Part shown: positions 1 to 5,577 of the stretch, in pieces | Position numbering within the stretch: position 1 is the first letter of the stretch | Layout: every line of letters begins with the position of its first letter | Assembly (NCBI GenBank): GCA_009703165.1 | Contig: WLGP01000041.1 | Location: 1 to 7,484, forward strand | Reading direction: 5' to 3' | Origin: Actinomycetota bacterium | GTDB taxonomy: Bacteria > Actinomycetota > Actinomycetes > Nanopelagicales > Nanopelagicaceae | DNA: 7,484 nt | The notes under the pieces: generated by a model | What the model was told of the DNA's origin: nothing | The model's input: the letters and a program-made list of their open reading frames with translations, nothing else | The model's database searches: none | Position numbers and translations under genes: made by a program

Positions 1-53
1 ATGAAACCGAATCCCTTTTCAGAGTTGAACCACTTAACTGTACCTGTTGCCAT
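1..53 (-). CDS. cspA: Cold-shock domain protein, CspA family (N-terminal fragment; gene leaves the window)
   Basis: Read on the minus strand from the ATG at 53-51, the 17 complete codons give MATGTVKWFNSEKGFGF. This is the signature N-terminus of bacterial cold-shock proteins: first beta strand TGTVKWFN, then the KGFGF RNP1 motif that binds single-stranded RNA and DNA. Family members are cytoplasmic proteins of about 65-70 residues that act as RNA chaperones and antiterminators, so roughly three quarters of the gene lies beyond position 1. The start is fixed by the conserved N-terminus and by a purine-rich ribosome site (AAGGA at 69-65, 11 nt upstream). It is transcribed divergently from the DUF3145 gene and has its own promoter and a long predicted leader. 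The family call is firm despite the short length. Which paralogue it is, and whether it is cold-inducible, cannot be told. Confidence 0.93.
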   Translation of the reverse strand, partial: MATGTVKWFNSEKGFGF

Positions 54-79
54 GTTTTTACTTTTCCTTCGATATGTGG

Positions 80-102
80 GTGTGTGAGAAATCCTCAAAC
101 AC
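80..102 (-). promoter_or_regulatory. Hairpin in the predicted cspA 5' leader
   Basis: On the minus strand GTGTTTGAG (102-94) pairs with CTCACACAC (88-80), giving nine positions with one internal mismatch and a 5-nt loop. The stem ends about 10 nt upstream of the AAGGA ribosome site of cspA. It is not followed by a U-run in this direction, so it does not look like a terminator. It is better read as a leader structure near the ribosome site. Confidence 0.35.
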
Positions 103-148
103 GGTCTTCCTCTTGCGCCAGCGATACCGAGCAAAGCACTACTGCCAT
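95..148 (-). CDS. Possible 17-codon leader ORF upstream of cspA
   Basis: Within the predicted cspA leader, an ATG at 148-146 opens a short frame MAVVLCSVSLAQEEDRV ending with TGA at 97-95. An AGGA (160-157) sits 8 nt upstream, which is a workable ribosome site. The stop codon lies inside the 5' arm of the leader hairpin, so a ribosome translating to the end would melt that hairpin. There is no homology support and short ORFs occur by chance, so this is a low-confidence candidate, not an established gene. Confidence 0.2.
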   Translation of the reverse strand: MAVVLCSVSLAQEEDRV

Positions 149-183
149 GAAACGGGTCCTGATTAAGCGTCCGACTGAGGCCA

Positions 184-211
184 AGTCTAGCCCCTTTTAC
201 CTCTCTACAAA
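184..211 (-). promoter_or_regulatory. Predicted cspA promoter (-35 TTTGTA / -10 TAGACT)
   Basis: On the minus strand TAGACT (189-184) matches the actinobacterial TANNNT -10. TTTGTA (211-206) lies 16 bp upstream as a weak -35; TTGTAG (210-205) with a 15-bp spacer is an alternative. The expected transcription start is near 177, giving a leader of about 124 nt before the ATG at 53. The identical -10 hexamer is used in front of the desulfurase gene. This is a sequence prediction only. Confidence 0.55.
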
Positions 212-238
212 TACCTGATCTTTACCTCATCTTTACCT
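196..238 (-). repeat. Four AGGTA direct repeats, three in 11-bp phase, beside the cspA -35
   Basis: On the minus strand AGGTAAA begins at 238 and again at 227, AGGTATT begins at 216, and AGGTAAA begins again at 202. The first three units are exactly 11 bp apart and the last is 14 bp further on. The two distal units share the 10-mer AGGTAAAGAT. The array runs into the predicted -35 and on towards the -10. Tandem 11-bp-spaced half-sites next to a -35 are typical of OmpR/PhoB-type winged-helix activators. No regulator is identified and the binding function is inferred. Confidence 0.5.
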
Positions 239-336
239 TTTCCCACGCTCATGCCACCATATATCTACTAGCAAAACTGTGGATCGGGGAAGGTCGCGCA
301 GTTAACGCTCAGCCATCAATTAGGGCGCGCCTTGCT

Positions 337-341
337 AGGAG
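337..341 (+). promoter_or_regulatory. Ribosome binding site of the DUF3145 gene
   Basis: AGGAG lies 6 nt upstream of the ATG at 348. It selects this codon over the in-frame ATG three codons later (357). It also sets this gene apart from the neighbouring SIMPL, etfB and desulfurase genes, which lack a Shine-Dalgarno sequence and appear leaderless. Confidence 0.75.
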
Positions 342-347
342 ATTGTT

Positions 348-869
348 ATGGAGCAGATGAATTCATCTGGTCGCACTGTCACGCAGAAATTTCATGTGAC
401 AGGTTTTCTTACTATTCATAGCGCACCTGCTGCGCTGCGCCCGCACATCGAATGGGGGCTGCAATCCATTCTCGGAACATGGGTAACACTCGAGTGGAAG
501 CCACAACCAAAGGCTGCCGGCACATATCGCACCACAGTTGAATTTAGAGATCGCGCTGGAACTGCAGCAAAAGTTGCAACAGCTCTTAAAGCCTGGCATT
601 ACCTCCGCTTTGAAGTGCGCGAAGAGAGTGAAGTCGGTGGCGAGTTCTTTAGATTCACACCAGATTTAGGAATTCATCGCAGCGTTATCGATGGCATGGG
701 AACAATTCTGGTTTCAGAGCACTTAATCGCGCAGGCGCTAGGAAAAGGTTTCGATGAAGAGTCACTTCGTGAGGAGTTTGAGAGACTCTTGGGAAATTCA
801 TGGGAGCTAGCACTCGAACCTTTCCGCGGAGTTGAAATGGAAGAGGTAATGGCGCTACGCGCTATATAA
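348..869 (+). CDS. DUF3145 family protein
   Basis: A 173-residue soluble protein with no signal peptide or membrane segment. The sequence follows the actinobacterial DUF3145 pattern throughout. It has an N-terminal HVTGFLTIHSAP strand (about 16-27), HIEWGL (33-38), a WxPQPKAAGTYR segment (about 51-61), a GTAAKVATAL helix (71-80), WHYLRFEVREE (83-93), a FTPDLGIHRSVID segment (103-115) and a C-terminal acidic helix ending LLGNSWELALEPFR (146-159). Length is typical of the family as I recall it. Function is unknown. In Streptomyces I recall a homologue near the fatty-acid synthesis genes, but nothing here confirms such a link. The start is set by AGGAG six bases upstream. The next gene starts 19 bp after the stop but has its own -10, so co-transcription is possible yet not required. 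Confidence 0.88.
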   Translation: MEQMNSSGRTVTQKFHVTGFLTIHSAPAALRPHIEWGLQSILGTWVTLEWKPQPKAAGTYRTTVEFRDRAGTAAKVATALKAWHYLRFEVREESEVGGEFFRFTPDLGIHRSVIDGMGTILVSEHLIAQALGKGFDEESLREEFERLLGNSWELALEPFRGVEMEEVMALRAI

Positions 870-876
870 AAAGTAT

Positions 877-891
877 TACAATCTCTCCATG
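877..891 (+). promoter_or_regulatory. Leaderless-type promoter of the SIMPL gene (-10 TACAAT)
   Basis: TACAAT (877-882) matches TANNNT and ends six bases before the ATG at 889. If transcription begins at the A of the ATG, the hexamer occupies exactly -12 to -7. No Shine-Dalgarno precedes the start, consistent with a leaderless mRNA. No good -35 is visible 17 bp upstream. Confidence 0.5.
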
Positions 892-1638
892 AGCACATTT
901 AATTCAGGCGAAAAGTCCCGTTCGATCACAGTCATTGCAGCATCTCTTATCATGGCACTTGCCGTTGGTGGAGGTCTTGTAAAAGTTGGTGCAGGTTTTG
1001 CATCCCGCACCGATAACGGAATTACTGTGACGGGATCGGCTAAGACAACAGCCACTGCCGATAACGCCGTCTGGACTCTTAACGTTGCACTCTCTCGCCC
1101 ATTGGTTGCAGATGCAGTCAAAAAAGTTGGCTCAGATGTTGATGCAGTCACCGAATACCTGACAAAGGGCGGAATTCCAGCAAGCGCTCTCACGCTAGGT
1201 TCAGTCTCAACTTTTGGAAATGAAGAATGGCAGAACGGAAATAACACCGGTCGCATCCTTTCTTACCGTGCATCTCGCGACATCACAGTGCGCACCAAGG
1301 ATGTGCAACTGGTCTACACACTTTCACAGGGAATCGGGTCACTCTTACAGAGTGGCGTCAACGTTAATAACTATGGACCTCAGTACTACATCTCAACGCT
1401 GCCAGATCTACGCCCACAGCTTCTAGAAGAGGCGATGAAAGATGCCAAGACTCGCGCAATTGCGATCACTAAGGCAGTCGGCGGAAGCGTCGGAGCAGTA
1501 CAGAGCGTGAAGAGCGGTGTCTTCCAGGTAACAACACCTGATTCAACAATGGTCTCTGATGGTGGCGCTTATGACACATCAACGATTGAGAAGACTGTTA
1601 CATCAACTGTCTCTGTGACATTTTTAGTCTCTAACTAG
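889..1638 (+). CDS. Membrane-anchored SIMPL (DUF541) domain protein
   Basis: A 249-residue protein. A short basic N-terminus (GEKSRS, 7-12) is followed by a hydrophobic helix (about 13-36, ITVIAASLIMALAVGGGL onward), so it is probably an N-terminally anchored protein facing outside the membrane. A cleaved signal is less likely because no clear AxA site is seen. Residues about 44-248 form a SIMPL domain: it opens with ITVTGSAKTTATADNAVWTL, has the alternating beta/helix pattern, a DAKTRAIAITKAVGG helix (185-199) and a closing VTSTVSVTFLV strand. The family (COG2859 / YggE-like) is widespread in bacterial envelopes and its biochemical role is poorly defined. The start is supported by the leaderless -10. 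Its stop overlaps the stop region of the convergent glgX by 8 bp. Confidence 0.85.
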   Translation: MSTFNSGEKSRSITVIAASLIMALAVGGGLVKVGAGFASRTDNGITVTGSAKTTATADNAVWTLNVALSRPLVADAVKKVGSDVDAVTEYLTKGGIPASALTLGSVSTFGNEEWQNGNNTGRILSYRASRDITVRTKDVQLVYTLSQGIGSLLQSGVNVNNYGPQYYISTLPDLRPQLLEEAMKDAKTRAIAITKAVGGSVGAVQSVKSGVFQVTTPDSTMVSDGGAYDTSTIEKTVTSTVSVTFLVSN

Positions 1639-3775
1639 AGCTACGGGTTACAAGCCACACCTGCGCAGAATGTGCTTGAACATCTGCCTGCGATGAGGGA
1701 AGCGCCAAAGAAGGTTCATGCTCTGAGGTGATGTGTGCGGCATCGAAGATGCAGCGGAATGAATCTCCCCATGTGCTATCTGGGAAGGTAAATGCTGTCA
1801 CTTGGGTAGATGAGTTGAGCAAGAGCAAGAGTCCACGATCTGAACCGGCATCGATAAAGACAGTCAGTGAACGCTTTTCTCCATCTGCCCAATGCGCATC
1901 TGTCATCTCGCGACCGCCCAAGCTAAACCAGGCGATATCTTTTCGCTGAGTTCCACGATCGAGTGCACCAGAGAAGAACTCTGATGCCACATCTGCCAAA
2001 TAAGTATTTCGAATACTGGCAAGCATCTCTACCGCATCGCGTAGATCGCGCTGTGCTGCATCTAAATCCCAATCCATCGCCCAACCGCCACCAAAGGTCT
2101 CTGGTGAATCGGCAATACCTGGATACATATCGCGCGGCATTGAGTATGCGTTATTGGATCCTGCCTGGCTGCGACTTACCTCATCGCCCATCGTCAGCAT
2201 TGGTACACCTGATGAAAGAAGAAGAGTTGCCATCATCGATTTCTTCAATCGCTGCCTGATAGCAAGAATTGCCGGATCATCAGTTGGGCCTTCGATGCCG
2301 CAATTCCACGAACGGTTCTCATTCGACCCATCGCGGTTCTCTTCTTGATTGGCGAGATTATTCTTGGCGCTAAAGCTCACTAGATCTGCCAAGGTAAAGC
2401 CATCGTGTGCGGTGATGAAGTTAATCGATGATGTGGGACCGCGGTAATAGAAGATGTCACTAGATCCACTGATGCGGGAGGCGATATCGGCAACACCTTC
2501 GCCGTATCCACGTGCAATATCTTCAAGCCAGAACTGGCGCACCGCATCGCGGTAAGCATCATTCCACTCACGGAATGGATGCGGAAAATCACCGAGTGAA
2601 TAGCGCGAGATATCCCACGGTTCGGCAATCATCTTAAAGTTGCGCAGCACCGAATCAGATTCGATGGCAGACATGAGCGAAGAGTTAAAGGCCGAATGGC
2701 TTGTATAGAGCGCAGTTGCTAGATCAAAGCGGAAGCCATCGACGCCAATGACTTCAATCCACCAACGCAGTGAATCAATAACAAATCGCACATTCTGCGG
2801 GTTACTTGCGGCAAAGGTATTACCGCATCCTGTGACATCGATGTAGTTACCTTCATTGTCATGGCGGTAGTAAGCCTTGTTATCAATACCTTTAAAGGAG
2901 AGTGTGGGACCACCGACACCACCTTCTGCCGTGTGGTTGTAGACAACGTCAAGGATGACCTCAATGCCTGCCTGATGTAATTGATCAACTGCCCATTGCA
3001 ATTCAGAAGTTGGATCATCAGTTGCTGCGTACTCTGAATGTGGAGCGCTAAAGGCGAGCGCGTTATATCCCCAATGGTTCTTCCGTCCGCGCGCCCAGAT
3101 TGCAGGCTCTGTCGCATAGGTATGTAGAGGTAGAAGCTCTAGTGCAGTCACACCTAAAGATTTCAAATGTGCAATCGTGCTGGGATGGCCCAAACCTTTA
3201 TAGGTCCCGCGCTCATCTTCAGGTATTGCTGCATTCTTTGCAGTAAGTCCCTGAACATGTGCTTCATAGATCACTGTCTTTGCCCATGATGTCAGTGGGC
3301 GATGAATATCGCGCGGGTGGTAATTGGTAACAACAGAGAGTGGAACAAATGGAGCGCTATCGCGATCATCGCGCGCCAGCAGATCACCATTTCCAATCTC
3401 ATCGGTTGCAACATGTCCATAGATTTCAGGGACGTACTGCAACGTTCCATCTAACTTATGGGCATAGGGATCGATGACTAACTTTGCCGCATTAAAACGT
3501 GATCCATATTCTGGTTGCCATGGCCCATAGATGCGATAGCCATACCGTTGGCCAGGTCGCACACCGGCTAAGTAGCCATGCCAGATCGGACCGTTGCGGT
3601 GAGACAGGGCAAAGCGAGTCTCGACCAACTTCCCATTGACCTCATTAAAGAGGCAGAGCTCGATCGCATCGGCGGCATTGCTCCAGATGGCAAAGTTGGT
3701 CCCACCCTCTGTGACGGTGGCCCCCAAGGTGCGCGGATCTGCAGGAAGCATGTGGCGTATCTTGCCCTGTTTCAT
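1631..3775 (-). CDS. glgX: Glycogen debranching enzyme GlgX (GH13 isoamylase type)
   Basis: A 714-residue cytoplasmic enzyme from the chosen start. It hydrolyses alpha-1,6 branches of glycogen or limit dextrins, feeding linear glucans to phosphorylase and maltodextrin metabolism. The order is an N-terminal CBM48 (about 17-105, LGATVTEGGTNFAIWS), a GH13 barrel (about 165-560) and a C-terminal beta domain. All catalytic regions are intact: DVVYNH (276-281), GFRFD with nucleophile Asp351, the IAEPWD segment with acid/base Glu385, and TAHDG with Asp458. The segment after NNAY (541-544) differs from the usual CQDN sequence. The frame stays open to an ATG at 3913, but that would run through the etfB start. 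The ATG at 3775 and the one at 3751 are both plausible; 3751 best fits the family N-terminus, and neither has a good ribosome site. It is divergent from etfB and convergent with the SIMPL gene. Confidence 0.92.
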   Translation of the reverse strand: MKQGKIRHMLPADPRTLGATVTEGGTNFAIWSNAADAIELCLFNEVNGKLVETRFALSHRNGPIWHGYLAGVRPGQRYGYRIYGPWQPEYGSRFNAAKLVIDPYAHKLDGTLQYVPEIYGHVATDEIGNGDLLARDDRDSAPFVPLSVVTNYHPRDIHRPLTSWAKTVIYEAHVQGLTAKNAAIPEDERGTYKGLGHPSTIAHLKSLGVTALELLPLHTYATEPAIWARGRKNHWGYNALAFSAPHSEYAATDDPTSELQWAVDQLHQAGIEVILDVVYNHTAEGGVGGPTLSFKGIDNKAYYRHDNEGNYIDVTGCGNTFAASNPQNVRFVIDSLRWWIEVIGVDGFRFDLATALYTSHSAFNSSLMSAIESDSVLRNFKMIAEPWDISRYSLGDFPHPFREWNDAYRDAVRQFWLEDIARGYGEGVADIASRISGSSDIFYYRGPTSSINFITAHDGFTLADLVSFSAKNNLANQEENRDGSNENRSWNCGIEGPTDDPAILAIRQRLKKSMMATLLLSSGVPMLTMGDEVSRSQAGSNNAYSMPRDMYPGIADSPETFGGGWAMDWDLDAAQRDLRDAVEMLASIRNTYLADVASEFFSGALDRGTQRKDIAWFSLGGREMTDAHWADGEKRSLTVFIDAGSDRGLLLLLNSSTQVTAFTFPDSTWGDSFRCIFDAAHITSEHEPSLALPSSQADVQAHSAQVWLVTRSSS

Positions 3776-3776
3776 A

Positions 3777-3815
3777 TTGTGAATACTGCTACTGATGAGT
3801 AACCTAACCGTCATG
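3777..3815 (+). promoter_or_regulatory. Leaderless-type etfB promoter with a -10 that also reads towards glgX
   Basis: On the plus strand TTGTGA (3777-3782), a 17-bp spacer and TAACCT (3800-3805) form a good promoter. The etfB ATG at 3813 begins 7 nt after the -10, so the transcript is probably leaderless. On the minus strand the same bases read TAGGTT (3806-3801). This also fits TANNNT, with CAGACT (3829-3824) 17 bp upstream, and would start transcription near 3794, 18 nt before the glgX ATG at 3775. The plus-strand call is stronger than the minus-strand one. Confidence 0.55.
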
Positions 3816-4598
3816 AAGATTGCAGTCTGTGTAAAGCAGGTCCCAGATTCATGGGCCGAGAAGAAGATGGTCGATTCACGCCTTGATCGTGAAGGCGTTG
3901 ATGCTGTTCTCAATGATCTCGATGAGTACGCAGTAGAAGAAGCGTTACGTCTTGCAGAAGCTCATGGCGGAAATGAAGAAGGTGGCCCACATACAGTCAC
4001 CGTCATCTCAATGGGACCAGAGCGTGCAACAGAGGCAGTTCGTAAGGCCCTTTCTATGGGTGCAAATGATGCAATTCTTATTACAGATGCCGCGCTGGCC
4101 GGTTCAGATGCGCTGACAACATCTGCCGTCCTTGCAAAGACAATTGCAGATGGTGGATTTGATCTGGTTATCTGCGGAACAGAGTCAACGGATGCACGTA
4201 TGAGCGTTGTCCCTGCGATGATCTCAGCTCGTCTTGGTTGGGCGCAGATGACCTTTGCTAGCAAAGTAACTGTCGATCCTGCCGCTTCCAGCGTTTCAAT
4301 TACACGTGTCACCGAAGCTGGTGTTGATGAGATTTCAGCAACGCTACCTGCAGTGATCAGCGTTGTCGAAAAGATTAATGAACCGCGCTACCCATCATTT
4401 AAGGGAATCATGGCTGCGAAGAAGAAGACTATTGAATCTCGCGATCTTGCAACTGTGGGTGTTAGCCCAACATCTGCATGGTCACAGGTTAAGGATGCAG
4501 CACCACGTCCACCGCGTAGCGCTGGCGTCATTGTTACCGATGGTGGCGAGGGCGGAAGCGCACTTGCAACATTCCTAGCAGAGAAGAAGTTGATATGA
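3813..4598 (+). CDS. etfB: Electron transfer flavoprotein beta subunit
   Basis: A 261-residue protein that pairs with EtfA. The heterodimer carries electrons from acyl-CoA and other flavin dehydrogenases to the respiratory chain, and the beta subunit holds the structural AMP. It starts MKIAVCVKQVPDSW, the classic family N-terminus. Other markers are LNDLDEYAVEEALRL (33-47), SMGPERATEAVRKAL (66-80), the nucleotide-binding segment VICGTESTDA (119-128), and the EtfB signature region INEPRYPSFKGIMAAKKK (188-205). An in-frame ATG at 3795 would add six residues. It is rejected because 3813 gives the conserved start and sits correctly after TAACCT. The stop overlaps etfA by four bases (ATGA), indicating translational coupling. 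The same beta-then-alpha order (fixA-fixB) is found in mycobacteria. Confidence 0.95.
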   Translation: MKIAVCVKQVPDSWAEKKMVDSRLDREGVDAVLNDLDEYAVEEALRLAEAHGGNEEGGPHTVTVISMGPERATEAVRKALSMGANDAILITDAALAGSDALTTSAVLAKTIADGGFDLVICGTESTDARMSVVPAMISARLGWAQMTFASKVTVDPAASSVSITRVTEAGVDEISATLPAVISVVEKINEPRYPSFKGIMAAKKKTIESRDLATVGVSPTSAWSQVKDAAPRPPRSAGVIVTDGGEGGSALATFLAEKKLI

Positions 4599-5548
4599 GC
4601 ACAGTAATTATCCTCGCCGATTTCCAGGCAGATGCTGCTACAAAGACCACAGCAGAGCTGGCAACAGTGGGCGCTCGCATGGGCGATGTCTGCGCAGTTG
4701 TCTTAGCGCCAGTGGGTAAAGGTGCTGCCCTTGCTGCAACAGTCTCACACGGTCCTATCTCATCAATTGCAATCGTTGAATCAGATGCCTTTGCAACAAA
4801 TGGTGTTGCCGCTTCCGCCGATGCGCTGGCACAGGTTGCTACCGCAAAAGGTGCAGCAGCAGTTCTTGTTGCCTCCCACGCCTTTGGCAAGGAAGTTGCA
4901 GCTCGCGTTGCGATCGCACTTGAATCAGGAATCATTACAGATGCAGTCGATGTATCAGCAGAGAAAGTTGCAACGCAACTTGTCTTCGGTGGATCAACAA
5001 CTGTCCACTCAGAGGTTACTCACGGAATTCCTGTGATCACACTTCGTCCAAATTCTGTTGAGCCAGATCTCTCTGCCTCATCTGCAGCTACTGAAACAGT
5101 GGCCGTGACAATTTCAGATAGCGCAAAGAAGTCAGTGATCTCATCATCACAACCACCTGTAAAGGGTGGACGTCCAGAACTTACAGAGGCATCAATTGTT
5201 GTCTCAGGTGGTCGTGGAACAAATGGTGACTTTGCTGCAGTTGAATCATTTGCAGATACTTTGGGTGCCGCAGTTGGCGCTTCCCGTGCAGCAACAGATG
5301 CCGGTTGGTATCCACACTCACACCAGGTGGGACAGACTGGAAAGACAGTAAGCCCGCAGCTCTATGTTGCATGTGGAATTTCAGGAGCGATCCAGCACCG
5401 CGCAGGAATGCAGACCTCAAAGACAATCGTGGTGGTCAATAAAGATCCAGAAGCCCCGCTCTTTGAAATCTGCGACTTTGGCGTTGTAGGCGATCTCTTT
5501 GCAGTCTTGCCTCAGGCAACTACTGCAGTAGCTGCAGCAAAGGCATAA
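4595..5548 (+). CDS. etfA: Electron transfer flavoprotein alpha subunit (FAD-binding)
   Basis: A 317-residue partner of EtfB. The N-terminal half (about 1-185) is the Ala-rich alpha/beta domain; the C-terminal half (about 195-305) is the FAD domain. Visible FAD-site motifs are VVSGGRG (202-208), [11 protein letters not shown] (228-238), [11 protein letters not shown] (244-254), GISGAIQH (261-268) and [10 protein letters not shown] (281-290). All canonical positions appear present and the length is normal for the family. It starts in the 4-bp ATGA overlap with etfB and carries only a weak GA-rich stretch upstream, so translation probably depends on coupling to etfB. No ETF:quinone oxidoreductase or acyl-CoA dehydrogenase lies in the window, so the electron donor and acceptor are not shown. 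A 26-bp gap with a separate promoter follows. Confidence 0.95.
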   Translation: MSTVIILADFQADAATKTTAELATVGARMGDVCAVVLAPVGKGAALAATVSHGPISSIAIVESDAFATNGVAASADALAQVATAKGAAAVLVASHAFGKEVAARVAIALESGIITDAVDVSAEKVATQLVFGGSTTVHSEVTHGIPVITLRPNSVEPDLSASSAATETVAVTISDSAKKSVISSSQPPVKGGRPELTEASIVVSGGRGTNGDFAAVESFADTLGAAVGASRAATDAGWYPHSHQVGQTGKTVSPQLYVACGISGAIQHRAGMQTSKTIVVVNKDPEAPLFEICDFGVVGDLFAVLPQATTAVAAAKA

Positions 5549-5557
5549 CTTCTCACC

Positions 5558-5575
5558 TGGCCTAGACTTAGGCCA
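5558..5575. repeat. Perfect 7-bp inverted repeat around the desulfurase -10
   Basis: TGGCCTA (5558-5564) and TAGGCCA (5569-5575) are perfect reverse complements separated by GACT. The right arm ends on the A of the ATG. With a leaderless start at 5575 the element spans about -17 to +1 and would not be transcribed as a hairpin, so an operator is likelier than an RNA structure. Read-through RNA from etfA would contain it. Confidence 0.6.
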
Positions 5576-5577
5576 TG
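5563..5577 (+). promoter_or_regulatory. Leaderless-type promoter of the cysteine desulfurase gene (-10 TAGACT)
   Basis: TAGACT (5563-5568) ends six bases before the ATG at 5575, placing it at exactly -12 to -7 if transcription starts on the A of the ATG. There is no Shine-Dalgarno. The -35 position (AAGGCA, 5540-5545) is weak. The promoter would let desulfurase and mnmA be expressed independently of etfBA. Confidence 0.55.

Larger units (their letters stand above)
54..347. other. Divergent intergenic region between cspA and the DUF3145 gene
   Basis: This 294-bp gap carries the cspA promoter, repeats and leader in its left two thirds. For the rightward DUF3145 gene only a weak AT-rich -10-like TATATC (260-265) is seen, without a convincing -35. 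A bulged stem, GGTCGCGC (292-299) with GCGCGCC (325-331), may form in its leader just upstream of the ribosome site. Neither strand shows a tRNA, a known riboswitch or a conserved protein in this gap. Confidence 0.6.

Noticed and set aside
1..87. Plus-strand open frame of 28 codons starting with ATG at base 1, as a possible end of an upstream gene
   Set aside because: It is antisense to the clearly recognisable cold-shock protein start on the minus strand (1-53), and its translation shows no recognisable family.
80..102. The stem at 80-102 as a plus-strand terminator for an upstream gene
   Set aside because: No plus-strand gene ends here; the region is the leader of the minus-strand cspA, and the downstream plus-strand sequence is not a real T-tract.
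196..238. The AGGTA array as a CRISPR or minisatellite
   Set aside because: The units are only 5-10 bp with no spacer-repeat structure; position beside a promoter fits a regulatory site better.
876..1256. Minus-strand 126-codon open frame opposite the SIMPL gene
   Set aside because: It is fully antisense to the SIMPL coding region and its sequence resembles no known family.
2719..3117. Minus-strand 132-codon frame inside glgX in another frame
   Set aside because: It is an out-of-frame shadow of the glgX catalytic domain, whose own frame has every expected motif.
3795..3812. Upstream etfB start at 3795
   Set aside because: It adds MSNLTV before the conserved MKIAVCVKQVPDSW, and the -10 TAACCT would lie inside the coding sequence.
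3776..3913. Longer glgX with start at 3913 (760 residues)
   Set aside because: The extra 46 residues precede the normal GlgX N-terminus, lack family similarity, and would cover the etfB start and promoter.
3962..4312. Minus-strand 116-codon open frame opposite etfB
   Set aside because: It lies wholly antisense to a well-supported gene, has no recognisable domain and no ribosome site of note.
4534..4935. Minus-strand 133-codon open frame opposite etfB/etfA
   Set aside because: It is Ala/Ser/Thr-rich and low in complexity, as expected from the complement of the Ala-rich etfA frame. No motif was recognised.
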